NCBI GenBank assembly: GCA_038825775.1
Contig: JAWBOW010000006.1
Location: 1 to 28,190 of the forward strand
From: JAWBOW01 sp038825775
Lineage (GTDB): Archaea; Nanobdellota; Nanobdellia; Woesearchaeales; WAPY01
Length of the DNA stretch: 28,190 nt
Direction: 5' to 3'
The first letter of the stretch is position 1. Every line of letters starts with the position of its first letter. The notes beneath the pieces were generated by a model. The model was not told where the DNA came from. It searched no databases and worked only from the letters and a program-made list of their open reading frames with translations. Below, piece after piece: positions 7,222 to 14,911 of the stretch. A program made the translations under genes and the position numbers.

Positions 7222-7960
7222 TGAATTGATTAGGAATCAAGGAATAATATTTAAAACAACATTACTAGTTATTTTATTATCTATCTTAATATTAGTTAAA
7301 AATACTAATTCTGTTCCAGCAGGCCCTTCAGTATTATACAATTACACAGAAACACCAACACCACCACCAGCATTAATAATAAACACATCAGGGGGAACAA
7401 TAACAACAATGAACTTGTTTGGAATAACTCAGAACCCACATTGGAAAGCATACGTTGGAAATGTTTCTGGAAAGTTAGCATTACAAGATGCTAGTAGTTA
7501 TACAATATACGATTGGCAATTATCAAAAGTAAGTGGAGAAGTTTATGCTACAAGAAATCCGGTAACTCCAAATTGGATAAACATAAGGTGTGCTAATTTA
7601 TCAGAGATCTTAGCAGAAGAAGAATACTTTAATATGAGTTCAACAGATGATGATAGCATCTCAAAAACATTCAATTTAACAATTCATAGATCTTTCTTTG
7701 TTGGAACAAAATTAATATCAAGTGGAAGCTGTTTTACAACTTACACTTATGTGCAAAATCAATCACAAGCACCTTCTGAAGAAGCAAAATTCCAAGAAGT
7801 AATATTAAGTGATGGAACAAACATAATATTCACAACTTTGCTTGAAAACAAGAGCATTGGATTTAATAATCAAAGATTTGACTTCCAAATGATACTTCCA
7901 GAATCAAAAATACTCTCTGCAGCAAATACAGCATACTACTTTTATTTAGAACTTGTTTAA
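7205..7960 (+). CDS. Secreted protein, paralogue of the one at 10145
   Basis: A 251-residue protein with an N-terminal hydrophobic segment at about 15-33 ending NTNSVPAG, which looks like a Sec signal peptide or a single anchor. The rest is rich in Thr, Ser and Asn and has eight N-x-S/T sequons, consistent with a glycosylated exported protein. It aligns end to end with the protein at 10145: WKAYVGNVSGKL, TIYDW, GEVYATRNPVTP, NIRCAN, two shared cysteines (CAN and SGSC), and a FDFQM...YYFYLEL end. The two cysteines could form a disulfide. It starts inside the preceding regulator gene. A surface-layer or pilus-like role is possible but unproven; I do not recognise the family. Confidence 0.8.
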   Translation: MKEKNNELIRNQGIIFKTTLLVILLSILILVKNTNSVPAGPSVLYNYTETPTPPPALIINTSGGTITTMNLFGITQNPHWKAYVGNVSGKLALQDASSYTIYDWQLSKVSGEVYATRNPVTPNWINIRCANLSEILAEEEYFNMSSTDDDSISKTFNLTIHRSFFVGTKLISSGSCFTTYTYVQNQSQAPSEEAKFQEVILSDGTNIIFTTLLENKSIGFNNQRFDFQMILPESKILSAANTAYYFYLELV

Positions 7961-8019
7961 TAAAACATTTTAAAAATTAGATTGAAATGAAAAAATAAAA
8001 ATTAAGAGAGGTGAAAAAT

Positions 8020-9213
8020 ATGAAAATACTAGTCTTAAACGCAGGAAGTAGTTCATTAAAATATCAACTTATAGATACAATTCAAAAGAAAGCACTAATA
8101 AAAGGAATTGTTGATGCAATATCTCTTAAAAACTCATACACAAAGGCAAACTTTAATGGTAAGGAAATAATAAAAAAATTGCCTGTAAAAAACCATGAAG
8201 AAGCAATAAAAATCTGTTTAAAAACAATAACTGAAAGTGGAGTTATAAATGACATTAGTGAAATCGAAGCAGTTGCTCATAGAGTAGTTCATGGAGGACT
8301 AAAATATAATAAGCCAACAATAATCAATGATAAAATTATAAAAGAACTTGAAAAATTATCAGACTTAGCACCCTTGCACAATCCACCAAATATTCTGTGT
8401 ATCAAAATTTCAAAGAAATTTTTGAGAGTAAAGCACATCGCAATATTTGACACCGCATTTCACAGCACTATTCCTGAGATAGCATTCATGTACGCATTAC
8501 CATTTGATCTTTATAAAAAGTATAGGATAAGAAGATTTGGTTTTCACGGAACAAGTCATGCTTTTGTGAGCAGAGAAGCAATAAGAATTTTAAAAGAAAA
8601 AAATCTAAAATCAGACAGAATAATAACATGTCATGTTGGAAATGGAGTTTCAATAACAGCAATAAGAGGAGGAAAATCGGTTGATACAACAATGGGCTTT
8701 ACTCCAATGGAAGGAGTGCCAATGGGCACAAGGAGTGGCTCAATAGATCCTGGAATAATTTTATATTTACTAAGGAAGGGATACTCTCATAAAGAATTAG
8801 ACAGAATTCTCAATAAAGAATCAGGACTTTTAGGAATCTCAGGAATAAGTTCGGATATGAGAGTGATAAGAGAGGCGATTCTTAAAAATGGTAAAAAGGG
8901 AAAATTGGCTGAACTAGCATTTAAAATACAAACTTACTCTGTTGGAAAAGCAATAGCGAGTTATGCTGCTGTTTTGAATGGAGTAGATGCTATTGTTTTT
9001 ACAGGAGGTATTGGAGAAAATGCTTATTATTTTAGGGAAGAAGTTTGCAAGATGCTTGAGTTTCTCAATGTAAAGCTTGATTATGAAAAAAATAAAAACA
9101 ACGAGATTTTTGTTTCTGAAGAGAATTCAACCCCTGTTTTGGTTATAAAAACAAACGAAGAATTAGAAATGGCTCTTGAAGCAGAGGAATTACTAAAAAG
9201 CATAAAAAAATAA
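8020..9213 (+). CDS. ackA: Acetate kinase
   Basis: Acetate kinase makes ATP and acetate from acetyl phosphate and ADP in the cytoplasm. The protein shows the family landmarks: NAGSSSLKYQL at 7-17, VAHRVVHGG, FDTAFH, RRFGFHGTSHAF, CHVGNG, TMGFTPMEGVPMGTRSGSIDPG, and FTGGIGENA near the C-terminus. The ATG at 8020 gives 397 residues, close to the usual 400. An upstream GTG at 8011 in frame is part of the GAGGTGA ribosome-binding site and is not the start. Phosphotransacetylase is encoded at 16346, so the full Pta-AckA pathway is present. This is notable because many archaea use ADP-forming acetyl-CoA synthetase instead. Confidence 0.96.
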   Translation: MKILVLNAGSSSLKYQLIDTIQKKALIKGIVDAISLKNSYTKANFNGKEIIKKLPVKNHEEAIKICLKTITESGVINDISEIEAVAHRVVHGGLKYNKPTIINDKIIKELEKLSDLAPLHNPPNILCIKISKKFLRVKHIAIFDTAFHSTIPEIAFMYALPFDLYKKYRIRRFGFHGTSHAFVSREAIRILKEKNLKSDRIITCHVGNGVSITAIRGGKSVDTTMGFTPMEGVPMGTRSGSIDPGIILYLLRKGYSHKELDRILNKESGLLGISGISSDMRVIREAILKNGKKGKLAELAFKIQTYSVGKAIASYAAVLNGVDAIVFTGGIGENAYYFREEVCKMLEFLNVKLDYEKNKNNEIFVSEENSTPVLVIKTNEELEMALEAEELLKSIKK

Positions 9214-9234
9214 AAAATTATTCTTAATTATTTT

Positions 9235-9264
9235 TATTCTGTTATTCTTTATTCTGTTATTCTT
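9235..9264. repeat. 15-base tandem duplication at the DUF167 stop codon
   Basis: TATTCTGTTATTCTT occurs twice with no spacer, at 9235-9249 and 9250-9264. The second copy holds the final codons of the minus-strand DUF167 gene and the duplication extends past its stop. It looks like a simple slippage duplication. Confidence 0.7.
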
Positions 9265-9470
9265 ATTATTTTATGCTTTGATTTTAGTCCACGAATTATC
9301 TTGATAGAAGATTTGCTCACGTTGAAGTGCTTTGAAAGAACTTCTATAAGTTTTCTATTAGCCTTTCCAAGTATTGGTTTCTCGTTAATATGAACTATGA
9401 AGGTGTCTTTGTTTTCTTGTTTTATAGAGTCCTCTTTTGCATTTGTTATTACTTTGACATTTATATCCAT
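9249..9470 (-). CDS. DUF167 (YggU-like, UPF0235) protein
   Basis: A 73-residue protein with the DUF167 fold signature: IKVxVTxxAK-like start, EKPILGKANRKLIEVLSKHFNVSKSSIKIIRGLKSKHKIIRI. In this family the GKAN and K-S-x-I-x-I-x-x-G-x-x-S-x-x-K-x-I elements are conserved, and all are visible. The biochemical role of the family is not established. On the minus strand a TTTTAAATT element lies about 25-30 bases before the ATG, so the mRNA is probably leaderless. It converges on acetate kinase with a gap of 35 bases that contains a 15-base tandem duplication. Confidence 0.85.
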   Translation of the reverse strand: MDINVKVITNAKEDSIKQENKDTFIVHINEKPILGKANRKLIEVLSKHFNVSKSSIKIIRGLKSKHKIIRITE

Positions 9471-9595
9471 AAAATGTGTTAGTAAAATCTAATTTAAAAT
9501 ACTTTTGCTTATTTTGATTATGGAAAATTTCTATTTATTTAAATTTGTTTTTAACTAAATTTACTAAAAAAATTAAATTATTTTAAAAAAGTAAG

Positions 9596-9615
9596 CGAAA
9601 GATTTAAATATAAGT
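9596..9615 (+). promoter_or_regulatory. Strong promoter CGAAAGATTTAAATATAAGT
   Basis: This 20-base element is identical to the one at 17404-17423. CGAAA fits a BRE (TFB-binding) sequence and TTTAAATA a TATA box. The predicted transcription start is near 9630, giving the regulator gene at 9721 a leader of about 90 bases. Confidence 0.65.
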
Positions 9616-9620
9616 GTATT

Positions 9621-9653
9621 TTAGTATATTTAAAATATTAAAAAGTATACTAA
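9621..9653. promoter_or_regulatory. Inverted repeat over the transcription start
   Basis: TTAGTATA at 9621-9628 and TATACTAA at 9646-9653 are perfect reverse complements with 17 bases between. They straddle the predicted transcription start of the winged-helix regulator gene, so an autoregulatory operator is plausible. Confidence 0.5.
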
Positions 9654-9720
9654 TTTAATAATTAAACTACAAAGGATAATGATATATTTTTATTATTAAA
9701 AAGGAAATTAAAAGGAAAAA

Positions 9721-10074
9721 ATGGATTTGGAAAGTATTTTCAGCGGTTCGAAGTGGGAAATAATAAAAAAACTTTCAGAAAAGAGCTATTCTCCTATAGA
9801 ACTCTCTAAAGAATTGAACACAACAGTAGCAAACATAAGTCAACAACTAAAAATCTTAGAAATGGCAGGCATAATAAAAAAGGAGAGAGTTCAAAATCAT
9901 AACAAGAAGGGAAAACCAAAAACAAGATTTGTTTTAGCAGATGACTTTGCATACATTATTCTACTCTCAAAAGAATCTGCTGATAAGAAACTTATAAGAT
10001 TAAATCAAAAACAAGCAGGTTATTTCAAAAATTTAATGCTTTTAGAAAAGAAAACAATAACCCAAGAAAGATAA
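9721..10074 (+). CDS. ArsR-like winged-helix transcriptional regulator
   Basis: A 117-residue protein with a winged helix-turn-helix at about 8-75. SGSKWEIIKKLSEKSYSPIELSKELNTTVANISQQLKILEMAGIIKKER is the typical order of helices in ArsR/MarR-like proteins, and a basic KKGKPKTRF wing follows. The C-terminal 40 residues are helical and may dimerise. No sensory cysteine cluster is seen. It has a strong promoter and an inverted repeat over its transcription start. Seventy bases downstream lies a secreted-protein gene, so it probably controls itself and that gene. This repeats the arrangement at 6637-7960 with an unrelated regulator. Confidence 0.82.
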   Translation: MDLESIFSGSKWEIIKKLSEKSYSPIELSKELNTTVANISQQLKILEMAGIIKKERVQNHNKKGKPKTRFVLADDFAYIILLSKESADKKLIRLNQKQAGYFKNLMLLEKKTITQER

Positions 10075-10095
10075 AATTCATGCTCTTGCTTTTCA

Positions 10096-10129
10096 ACAAG
10101 CAAAAACAAGCAAATTAAAAAACAAGCAA
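10096..10129. repeat. Three direct repeats ACAAGCAA
   Basis: ACAAGCAA occurs at 10096-10103, 10106-10113 and 10122-10129, between the regulator and the secreted-protein gene. A TTGCTT at 10086-10091 can pair with AAGCAA of the first copy to form a small hairpin. They end just before a GAGGTGA ribosome-binding site, so they could affect translation or mRNA processing. Confidence 0.55.
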
Positions 10130-10144
10130 GCGAGGTGAAAAAGA

Positions 10145-10861
10145 ATGAAAAGAGCTTTGGTGCTATTTGTTTTCTTAGCACTAGTTCTAATGACAGCAAA
10201 GACTTATGCAGCACCAACGAGTCCTGATGAAATAAATCAGACACCACTTGGAAGACACGGAACATCCTCAGCAAAGAGTGTGGAAGCAATAGCAGGTAAT
10301 ATAACAGAACTAAGCATAACAGCAACAACAGTAACACAATCATGGCAAGGTTATGTTGGAAACATCTCTGGAAAAATAGTTTTGGACGACTCTAATAACA
10401 AAACATTGTATGATTGGAGTTTAGCAGATCCTCAAGGACAGATATATGCAGTGAGAAGTCCAACAACACCAGATTGGACTAATATTGTTTGTGCAAATGC
10501 AACCCACATTGCTCAAGAAGAAGTAACCTTAAACATGGTTGATAGCACAGATAGAATAAGTAACACATTTACAGAGGATTTCACAGGAAGTTTTATGGTT
10601 GGTGGTATTAATATAAATGCAACTTCTGGTTGTAAACAAGTAGCAACATATGTTAATGGAGCAGCAGATCCGAGCAAGAACTTTAAAGAAGTGTTGTTGT
10701 ATGACGCAACAAACGCATTAATAATTTATACAGCACTAATAAAGAAGGGTTACTCTGTTGGTTACAATGGAAACACATACAACTTCCAAATGCTGGTTGG
10801 AGAAGATGGACACGGAAACACAGCAACATCAACATATTACTTTTATGTAGAGATACAGTAA
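10145..10861 (+). CDS. Secreted protein, paralogue of the one at 7205
   Basis: A 238-residue protein with a clear Sec signal peptide: a basic start, a hydrophobic stretch at about 5-18, and a likely cut after the TYAA at 20-23. The mature part has six N-x-S/T sequons, and cysteines in NIVCAN and TSGCKQ match those of the paralogue. The shared core is WQGYVGNISGKIVLDD, TLYDWSL, GQIYAVRSPTTPDWTN and a C-terminal YNFQML...YYFYVEI. GAGGTGA lies at the usual distance before the ATG. No lipobox, transmembrane anchor or class III pilin signal is evident, so it may be released or bound to the surface. The family is not one I can name. Confidence 0.82.
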   Translation: MKRALVLFVFLALVLMTAKTYAAPTSPDEINQTPLGRHGTSSAKSVEAIAGNITELSITATTVTQSWQGYVGNISGKIVLDDSNNKTLYDWSLADPQGQIYAVRSPTTPDWTNIVCANATHIAQEEVTLNMVDSTDRISNTFTEDFTGSFMVGGININATSGCKQVATYVNGAADPSKNFKEVLLYDATNALIIYTALIKKGYSVGYNGNTYNFQMLVGEDGHGNTATSTYYFYVEIQ

Positions 10862-10939
10862 AATTTTATTAAATTTTAGAAATTTTGTTTTTTTATTTTT
10901 ATTAATTATTGATTTGTTTTTTAAATTTTAGGGAAAAAA

Positions 10940-12034
10940 ATGAATTTGAACTTAGTGCTAATTGCGATTACAAATTTAGTCGTATTTTTAATAATTTTAA
11001 ATATAATTTTAAAATCAGCAAGATTAAGAAACTATAAAATATTGGAGTTTTTTTCATTTCTCAGCATTTTTTATTTCAGTTCATTCTTAATCAATATTAC
11101 ATATGCTTTTAGGACAACAAAACTAAGTTTTGTTGAGGAAATAATCTTTGGAACTTCATTTATAACAATAACAACCCCTCTAATACTATTTGGGGTTTAT
11201 GCTATAACTAAAAAGAAGGTTCAAATCTCATTCATAATCCTTTACTCATTAATATTTTTATTGTCTTTAAAAGAAGCAGATTCTTTAATTGTGCATCTAA
11301 CTTTAATATCCTACTCAATACTAATTCTTTTATTCATAAACCTTTTAAAAAATAAGTTCTTCATAAAAACAGCATTCTACGGAATATTTTATTCTTTCTC
11401 TTCAATAATATTAGTGCTTTTAATGATTAAAAAAAGCATTTTGGGGTGTTGGTTTTTACCTAACATATTTTTAATACTTTCTTATTATAATCTTATTCCA
11501 ATAGCATATGAAGATTTTTCAAGAGGAGAAGCAAGTCAAAAGAAAACAAGCTTTACAATCTTTGTTTTAAAATATGCAATCTTTATAACAGCCCTACTCT
11601 TTTTTTCATTCTTGAGCACAATCGCAGTTCATGAAATAGGACACGCTTTAGTTGCCAAGTTTTATAATTGTGAAGCAGAATCAGTTATTTACAGTAAAGG
11701 TTTAACTCCCTACACAGAAATCACTTGTTTAAATAATAACAAACCACCACTATTGGTTTTAGCAGGATTATTCTTTACAATCTTTTTTTCAGTAGCTCTA
11801 ATGCTCTTTGGAACAGAATTAATGGTTTATTTGGGTTACATACTTTTAGGAATCTCTTTTTTGATAGCACACTCTGATTTAGGTTTTTTAGGAATGCCAA
11901 ACAGCATCCTAATAACAATAAACATATTCTCATTTTTTGTCATAACAATTGGAATGTTTAAAATCTCAGAAGTATACATTGAGTTGTCAGGTGAAAAGAA
12001 TAAAAGTATAAACACGCATAATAAAAAATCATAA
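10940..12034 (+). CDS. Membrane zinc metalloprotease, site-2-protease-like
   Basis: A 364-residue multi-pass membrane protein with about nine to eleven hydrophobic segments. The HEIGH motif at 231-235 lies within a hydrophobic segment, as in the M50 site-2 protease family, which cuts membrane proteins inside the bilayer. A later AHSDLG at 310-315 could give the third zinc ligand, an aspartate, but the classical NPDG is absent, so the assignment to M50 is tentative. AGGGA lies a few bases before the ATG. It sits between a secreted-protein gene and a large anchored surface protein, so it might process envelope proteins; that is inference from position. Confidence 0.7.
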   Translation: MNLNLVLIAITNLVVFLIILNIILKSARLRNYKILEFFSFLSIFYFSSFLINITYAFRTTKLSFVEEIIFGTSFITITTPLILFGVYAITKKKVQISFIILYSLIFLLSLKEADSLIVHLTLISYSILILLFINLLKNKFFIKTAFYGIFYSFSSIILVLLMIKKSILGCWFLPNIFLILSYYNLIPIAYEDFSRGEASQKKTSFTIFVLKYAIFITALLFFSFLSTIAVHEIGHALVAKFYNCEAESVIYSKGLTPYTEITCLNNNKPPLLVLAGLFFTIFFSVALMLFGTELMVYLGYILLGISFLIAHSDLGFLGMPNSILITINIFSFFVITIGMFKISEVYIELSGEKNKSINTHNKKS

Positions 12035-12090
12035 AATGAATAATTAAGCTTCAAAAATTTTAAGAATTGGTTTTGTATTTTAGCAAAAAT

Positions 12091-12100
12091 TTTAAATATA
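12091..12100 (+). promoter_or_regulatory. TATA box for the surface-protein gene
   Basis: TTTAAATATA lies 65 bases before the ATG at 12156. The predicted leader of about 35-40 bases contains a GGGAGTGG stretch that could act as a ribosome-binding site. Confidence 0.5.
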
Positions 12101-12155
12101 TGATATTGATATTATTCTTCAAATTGTCAAGAAATAAAGTGGGAGTGGTTTAACT

Positions 12156-13919
12156 ATGCAAGTGAACAAACAAAACAAACAAATCAAAATATTATTCATA
12201 TTCCTTTCATTCTTTATTTTGTTGGTATCTTTATCTAAAACATCAATCGCCCAAGAAGAACAATTGATAAGCAACTCAGCCAATTGGAGGGATGTTTATT
12301 CAGCACTTTTGTATGCAAGTTTAACAGGGAAGGACTCTCATTTTTTAGTAAGCAATAGACACGCAACACTGCTTTTAAACACGCTTGATTACAGAAAAAA
12401 GGATGTTATGATTGTAAGCTCAAGCAAAAACCCATACATTTTTGGATATAAAGACATTGTTGCTTCTAAAGGATTTAATGTAAGGGAATTCGTTTTTAAT
12501 GACTTTAATATTGAACTTGCAAAGATGCTGCCAAATGTTACTAAATTCATAATAGTTGATGACTCTTATGGTTATAATGCAATCTCAGTAGCACCCTATG
12601 CAGTAATAACAAACTCTTATGTTTTATTTGCTAATAGACAAAACATTAATTCAGTAGTTTCTTTCTTATCAACCAGAAAAGTGGATAGCATTATAATTTA
12701 TGGTCATGTTGCTAGAGAAGTAACTAATGCTTTAAGTTCTTATAATCCTGAAATCATAAATTATGATGGAGACAGGTTTGCTAATAATATAGAAATAGTA
12801 AAGAGATACCAAAAGATAAAACCATCAAAACAAGCAATATTTACAAATGGAGAATTCATAGAAAAGGAAATAATGAGTGGTGTCAATCCTGTAATATTTA
12901 TTGGAATTTATAATGTTCCTGACATAGTAAAGAATTACATTCAAGAAAGTGATTTGGAAGTGGGAGTTCTAATTGGTAACGAACTAATAGGAACAGCAAC
13001 TTATGTGAGAAGACAAACAGGACTCAGTGTTTTTGCAAAGTTTGCAAGAAGCGCAAGAGCTCCTGAAAGCGCTATAAGTCCTGTAGAGGGATTGGATATT
13101 TTTTACCTTCCAAGATACATTTTAAACATTTCTCTCTATAGCATAACTTATAACAAGGCAACCGGTTACTTAGAAGTAACTTACAAGAACGAAGTTAATC
13201 TTGCAACATACATAAAGGGAGTCATAACCTTAAGGGATTCTTTAGGAAATGTTTTTGTAGTTGGTGATGAAACACCAATTTTTATTGAAGGTAACGAATA
13301 CAAAACAATTATTTACAAAATAAACACAACCTTACAGGGAAATATAACCGCTGATATTTATACTTTATACGGAGAGTCAAAGAATGCTCTTGAAAGAGTT
13401 TTACAAATAACGGGTTATCCTGTTAGTTTTGTAGAAGTATTTGATAATGCAGAGATAAACATAACAGAACTTTTGTATGATGCAAGAAGAAAAGTTTTCA
13501 TGATAAAACTAACAAATATTGGAAAGGTTAAAGCGTATGCTAGAGTTGAACTTGTTGATTTAATAATAAATAATGAAAGAAGAACATTTGGTTCTAAACT
13601 TGTTGAACTTGATCCGAAAGAATCAAAGTGGGTTGAAATTTATGTTGACATGAGAGAAGAGGATTATGATTTTAATCAATTCATCGAAGTTAATGTTTAT
13701 TATGGAGAGCGTCCAAACGCATTGGTTAAGTTAATAAAAGCCAAATTCGAGTTTAAACTTAGAGGATTTGACTATCTCTACTATGGAACAACCTTAATAA
13801 TAATAATTTTGGTAATACTAATATTGTTCATGCTCTTGAGAAAGAAATGTCCAAGATGCAAGCATAGAAATTGGAGGTGGGCAAAGCATTGTAGTAATTG
13901 TGGTTATGAGTTTAGATAA
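12156..13919 (+). CDS. Anchored surface protein with C-terminal zinc ribbon
   Basis: A 587-residue protein. A signal peptide at about 9-33 ends in TSIAQEE. Residues 40-260 hold two or more alpha/beta units that resemble cell-wall-binding repeat 2 domains, for example SYGYNAISVAPYAVITNSYVLFANRQ followed by a VDSIIIYG strand. The 330-535 part looks like beta-sandwich domains. A single membrane helix lies at about 540-562, and a short cytoplasmic zinc ribbon follows with cysteines 565, 568, 579 and 582. The order, a large outer part, one helix, then a zinc ribbon inside, suggests a surface protein with a cytosolic contact. The CWB2 resemblance is by eye only. Confidence 0.72.
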   Translation: MQVNKQNKQIKILFIFLSFFILLVSLSKTSIAQEEQLISNSANWRDVYSALLYASLTGKDSHFLVSNRHATLLLNTLDYRKKDVMIVSSSKNPYIFGYKDIVASKGFNVREFVFNDFNIELAKMLPNVTKFIIVDDSYGYNAISVAPYAVITNSYVLFANRQNINSVVSFLSTRKVDSIIIYGHVAREVTNALSSYNPEIINYDGDRFANNIEIVKRYQKIKPSKQAIFTNGEFIEKEIMSGVNPVIFIGIYNVPDIVKNYIQESDLEVGVLIGNELIGTATYVRRQTGLSVFAKFARSARAPESAISPVEGLDIFYLPRYILNISLYSITYNKATGYLEVTYKNEVNLATYIKGVITLRDSLGNVFVVGDETPIFIEGNEYKTIIYKINTTLQGNITADIYTLYGESKNALERVLQITGYPVSFVEVFDNAEINITELLYDARRKVFMIKLTNIGKVKAYARVELVDLIINNERRTFGSKLVELDPKESKWVEIYVDMREEDYDFNQFIEVNVYYGERPNALVKLIKAKFEFKLRGFDYLYYGTTLIIIILVILILFMLLRKKCPRCKHRNWRWAKHCSNCGYEFR

Positions 13920-13929
13920 AAAACTCAAA

Positions 13930-13937
13930 TTTAAATT
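13930..13937 (+). promoter_or_regulatory. TATA box for the JAMM protease gene
   Basis: TTTAAATT begins 32 bases before the ATG at 13962 with no ribosome-binding site, predicting a leaderless mRNA. Confidence 0.5.
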
Positions 13938-13961
13938 TTTTTATCTCTAGTTTTTATTTTT

Positions 13962-14444
13962 ATGAAATCAAAAAATAATCATGGTGATAAAATTTTTAAC
14001 AAAAAAGGACTGAAAGAAAGAATAGTTAATTGGTTTAATAAGTTCTTATTTGAGGATTACAAGATTAAGAGCATAGTTATAAAGGAAGAGATAATCGAGT
14101 CAATAATTGATTTTGCAAAACAAAATCATCCAAAGGAATTTGTTGCATTCTTAGGAGGTTCAATAAATAAAAATAATATTTTGGAAATAAATAAACTTTT
14201 ATATCAAAGATTTTATTCTTCAAAGGATTCTGCTTATTTTAGAATTGAAATTCCAATAACTGAAAGATTTTTCGGAACAGTTCATAATCATCCAACAAAC
14301 TCAAATATTCCTTCTTTAGACGATCTTTTTTTATTCGGCAAATATGGTTTTATACACCTCATCATAAGTTTTCCTTATAATAAAGAGAACATAGCTGCTT
14401 ATAATTTCAAAGGAGAAAAAATTCATTTTGAAATAATAAAATAA
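13962..14444 (+). CDS. JAMM/MPN metalloprotease-like protein
   Basis: A 160-residue protein with a complete JAMM zinc site: Glu59 in KEFVAFLGG, then His108, His110 and Pro111 in VHNHP, Ser118 and Asp121. The family includes isopeptidases such as Rpn11 and the archaeal HvJAMM1, which removes SAMP-type ubiquitin-like modifiers. The spacing H-x-H-P-x6-S-x-x-D matches exactly, so it is probably active. The first 30 residues form a basic extension before the domain. Substrate is unknown, and I see no ubiquitin-like protein gene in the window. It is preceded by a leaderless-type promoter and followed by a small hypothetical gene. Confidence 0.85.
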   Translation: MKSKNNHGDKIFNKKGLKERIVNWFNKFLFEDYKIKSIVIKEEIIESIIDFAKQNHPKEFVAFLGGSINKNNILEINKLLYQRFYSSKDSAYFRIEIPITERFFGTVHNHPTNSNIPSLDDLFLFGKYGFIHLIISFPYNKENIAAYNFKGEKIHFEIIK

Positions 14445-14491
14445 AATAGAAAAATTAATTAAACAAGAACACTTTTATAATAATAATAAAC

Positions 14492-14851
14492 ATGACACAA
14501 AAGATAAGCAAGATAATATTTAATAATCACAGAGGAATAAAAGAGGAAGAGTTAGATAAATTCTTTAATACTAGTTTAAAGAAAAACAAAAATAATGAAA
14601 TTATAATAATAAATAAATTTGTTTCAATCTCACAATTCTTTGCATACTTAAATTCTGATAAAATAATTTTTATTGAAGATTCTAAAAAGACAGCTCTTAA
14701 AGATTTAAAAAATGTTAGAAGATTAAGTAACGAAGATAAAAAAATTCTTGATCTCGCAATAAGGGCAGGAAGGATTAATGTCTCTTTTTTAGGAATAAAA
14801 GATTTAGAAAGTGAAGTAGAAGAACTATTAAACATTATCAAATCAATATAA
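14492..14851 (+). CDS. Hypothetical protein, 119 residues
   Basis: I do not recognise this protein. It is soluble, lysine- and isoleucine-rich, with alternating strands and helices (IIIINKFVSISQFFAYLNSDKIIFIED) and an acidic helical C-terminus. No cysteines or histidine clusters suggest metal binding. It starts 47 bases after the JAMM protease stop, with no ribosome-binding site. A TTTTATAA at 14473-14480 is rather close for a TATA box, so it may be cotranscribed with the JAMM gene. Confidence 0.6.
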   Translation: MTQKISKIIFNNHRGIKEEELDKFFNTSLKKNKNNEIIIINKFVSISQFFAYLNSDKIIFIEDSKKTALKDLKNVRRLSNEDKKILDLAIRAGRINVSFLGIKDLESEVEELLNIIKSI

Positions 14852-14911
14852 TACTTATTAGAAAAATAAAAAAATAAAAAATTATACGAAAGATAAGAAG
14901 AGGTGTTTTTT

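Noticed and set aside
8011..8019. Upstream GTG start for acetate kinase
   Set aside because: The GTG is part of the GAGGTGA ribosome-binding site; the ATG at 8020 has correct spacing and gives the family N-terminus.
14903..14911. Upstream GTG start for the 2-hydroxyacid dehydrogenase
   Set aside because: It lies within the AAGAGGTG ribosome-binding site; the ATG at 14912 fits better.
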